From Vandiemenella viatica (taxonomy: Eukaryota > Arthropoda > Insecta > Orthoptera > Morabidae), in contig CM061919.1 in assembly GCA_031002005.1 (NCBI GenBank), positions 11,355,687-11,419,686 of the forward strand: a stretch of DNA of 64,000 bases, read 5' to 3'. Both the position numbers and the translations under genes were made by a program. Shown one piece after another: positions 63,243 through 64,000 of this stretch. The stretch's first letter is position 1; every line of letters starts with the position of its first letter. Below the pieces are notes generated by a model. That model searched no databases and had not been told where the DNA came from. It worked only from the letters and a program-made list of their open reading frames with translations.

Positions 63243-64000
63243 AAGAAGACGATTTGGAGATGGGTCGAACAGTTTAGAGCAACAGCGTCTGCAGCAAACA
63301 AGATGCCCCCTGGTAGGCCACGTACGGTTCACACCCCAGACAATATTGCACAAGTAACAGCTGCTTTAGAGAGTAGTCCAATGCGATAAGTTTGTCAGCA
63401 ATCACAAGTCCTTAACATATCAGACTGAAGTGTGTGATGGATGTTGCATCTGGATATGAAGTTACATCCATACAAGCTCCAAGTGGTGCAACAATTATAG
63501 CACAGACATCAGCAGGCATGTCAAGCTTTCTGTACACAGCTCCTGGAGATGATCAACACTCAACCCGATTTCCTCGACAAATTTCATGATGCCGGACAAG
63601 GCCATTTTCATCTATCAGGCTTTGTGAACAAGCAGAACTTTAGATACTGGGTGCCGAGAAATCCCAACCAGATTAATGAAAAACCACTTCATAGTGAAAA
63701 AGTTACTATGTGGTGTGGCATTTCTGCGCAGGGTCCATATTTTTTTTAAAATGATACACGTCATTGTGTCACTGTAACATCAGATTGATATGTTGCTATA
63801 TTTCAAGAGTTCATAATGCAGGAATGCACAATAAAAATATCCATGTGCAGTCATTGCAGTTCCAACAGGATGGCACAACAGCGCACACAGCCAGAAGATC
63901 CGTGACTGTCTTGCGCAAAATGTTTCCACGGCATCTCGTTTCTCACTTTGCTGATGTCCACTGGTCAGCCCATTCACCTGATTTATTGGCGTGCGATTAT
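63238..64000 (+). pseudogene. Tc1/mariner-like transposase, decayed, cut by window end
   Basis: Plus strand: KTIWRWVEQFRATASAANKM and PPGRPRTVHTPDNIAQV, the second helix-turn-helix and the GRPR AT-hook-like motif. Then decayed NISD*SV*WMLHLD (63413-63460, the LS..SV..ILH.D block), and at 63549-63749 HFHLSGFVNKQNFRYWVPRN and EKPLHSEKVTMWCGISAQGP. Then, in other frames, a VTVTS / YVAIFQEF segment, FQQDGTTAHTA-like text (63857-63885, containing the second catalytic Asp) and SPDLLACDY at the window end. A one-base loss near 63596 shifts the frame just before HFHL and removes the normal DEAHF context. The C-terminus and right terminal repeat lie outside the window; no left terminal repeat is visible. 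Confidence 0.85.

Overview
This is an arthropod, almost certainly insect, chromosomal segment: AT-rich and intron-bearing, with almost all coding signal belonging to transposable elements. The only host gene I can recognise is a Lifeguard/TMBIM-family gene (BAX-inhibitor-1-like membrane protein) on the minus strand. Two of its exons are visible (37154-37424 and the terminal exon 18028-18387). They join in phase across consensus GT-AG sites, so the intron between them is about 18.8 kb. The SINE and LINE types suggest a large-genome insect, perhaps polyneopteran; that is inference from memory of related repeats.

Layout. 1-4.8 kb: old LINE pieces, a tRNA-derived SINE and three hAT-type MITEs, two of which interrupt other repeats. 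4.85-7.24 kb: degenerate tandem array 1. 7.3-16.3 kb: decayed non-LTR retrotransposons on both strands and one LTR with a primer-binding site. 16.3-17.8 kb: no gene seen. 18.0-37.4 kb: the Lifeguard exons and the intron between them, holding SINEs, an internally deleted hAT element with a perfect 8-bp target duplication, tandem array 2, and a very young Ty3/gypsy element (28937-32946). That element has identical 364-bp LTRs and an open pol, but no gag or protease. 37.4-45.3 kb: a decayed hAT transposon (about 38433-44323) that seems to have collected a LINE, a SINE and two fold-back repeats.

45.3-52.4 kb is a three-level nest: a minus-strand SINE is split by a minus-strand CsRn1-like Ty3/gypsy element (340-bp LTRs, about 5% diverged), whose 5' LTR is in turn split by a plus-strand LINE. 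52.8-55.2 kb is a complete piggyBac element with TTAA sites but a broken transposase. 55.5-60.85 kb holds LINEs, one interrupted by a hAT-like element and one by another copy of its own family. 60.9-63.2 kb is tandem array 3, followed by a CA/TA microsatellite and a Tc1/mariner-like pseudogene cut by the window end.

Three themes recur. (1) A single CR1-like LINE family, here called CR1-A, accounts for about a dozen fragments, and its ORF1 carries an SGNH-esterase-like segment. (2) All three tandem arrays show alternating A/B monomers forming dimers. (3) The three long inverted-repeat elements each contain a CTGAWGA-like - stem - CGAAA core that resembles a partial hammerhead ribozyme. No CRISPR, operon or bacterial feature is present.
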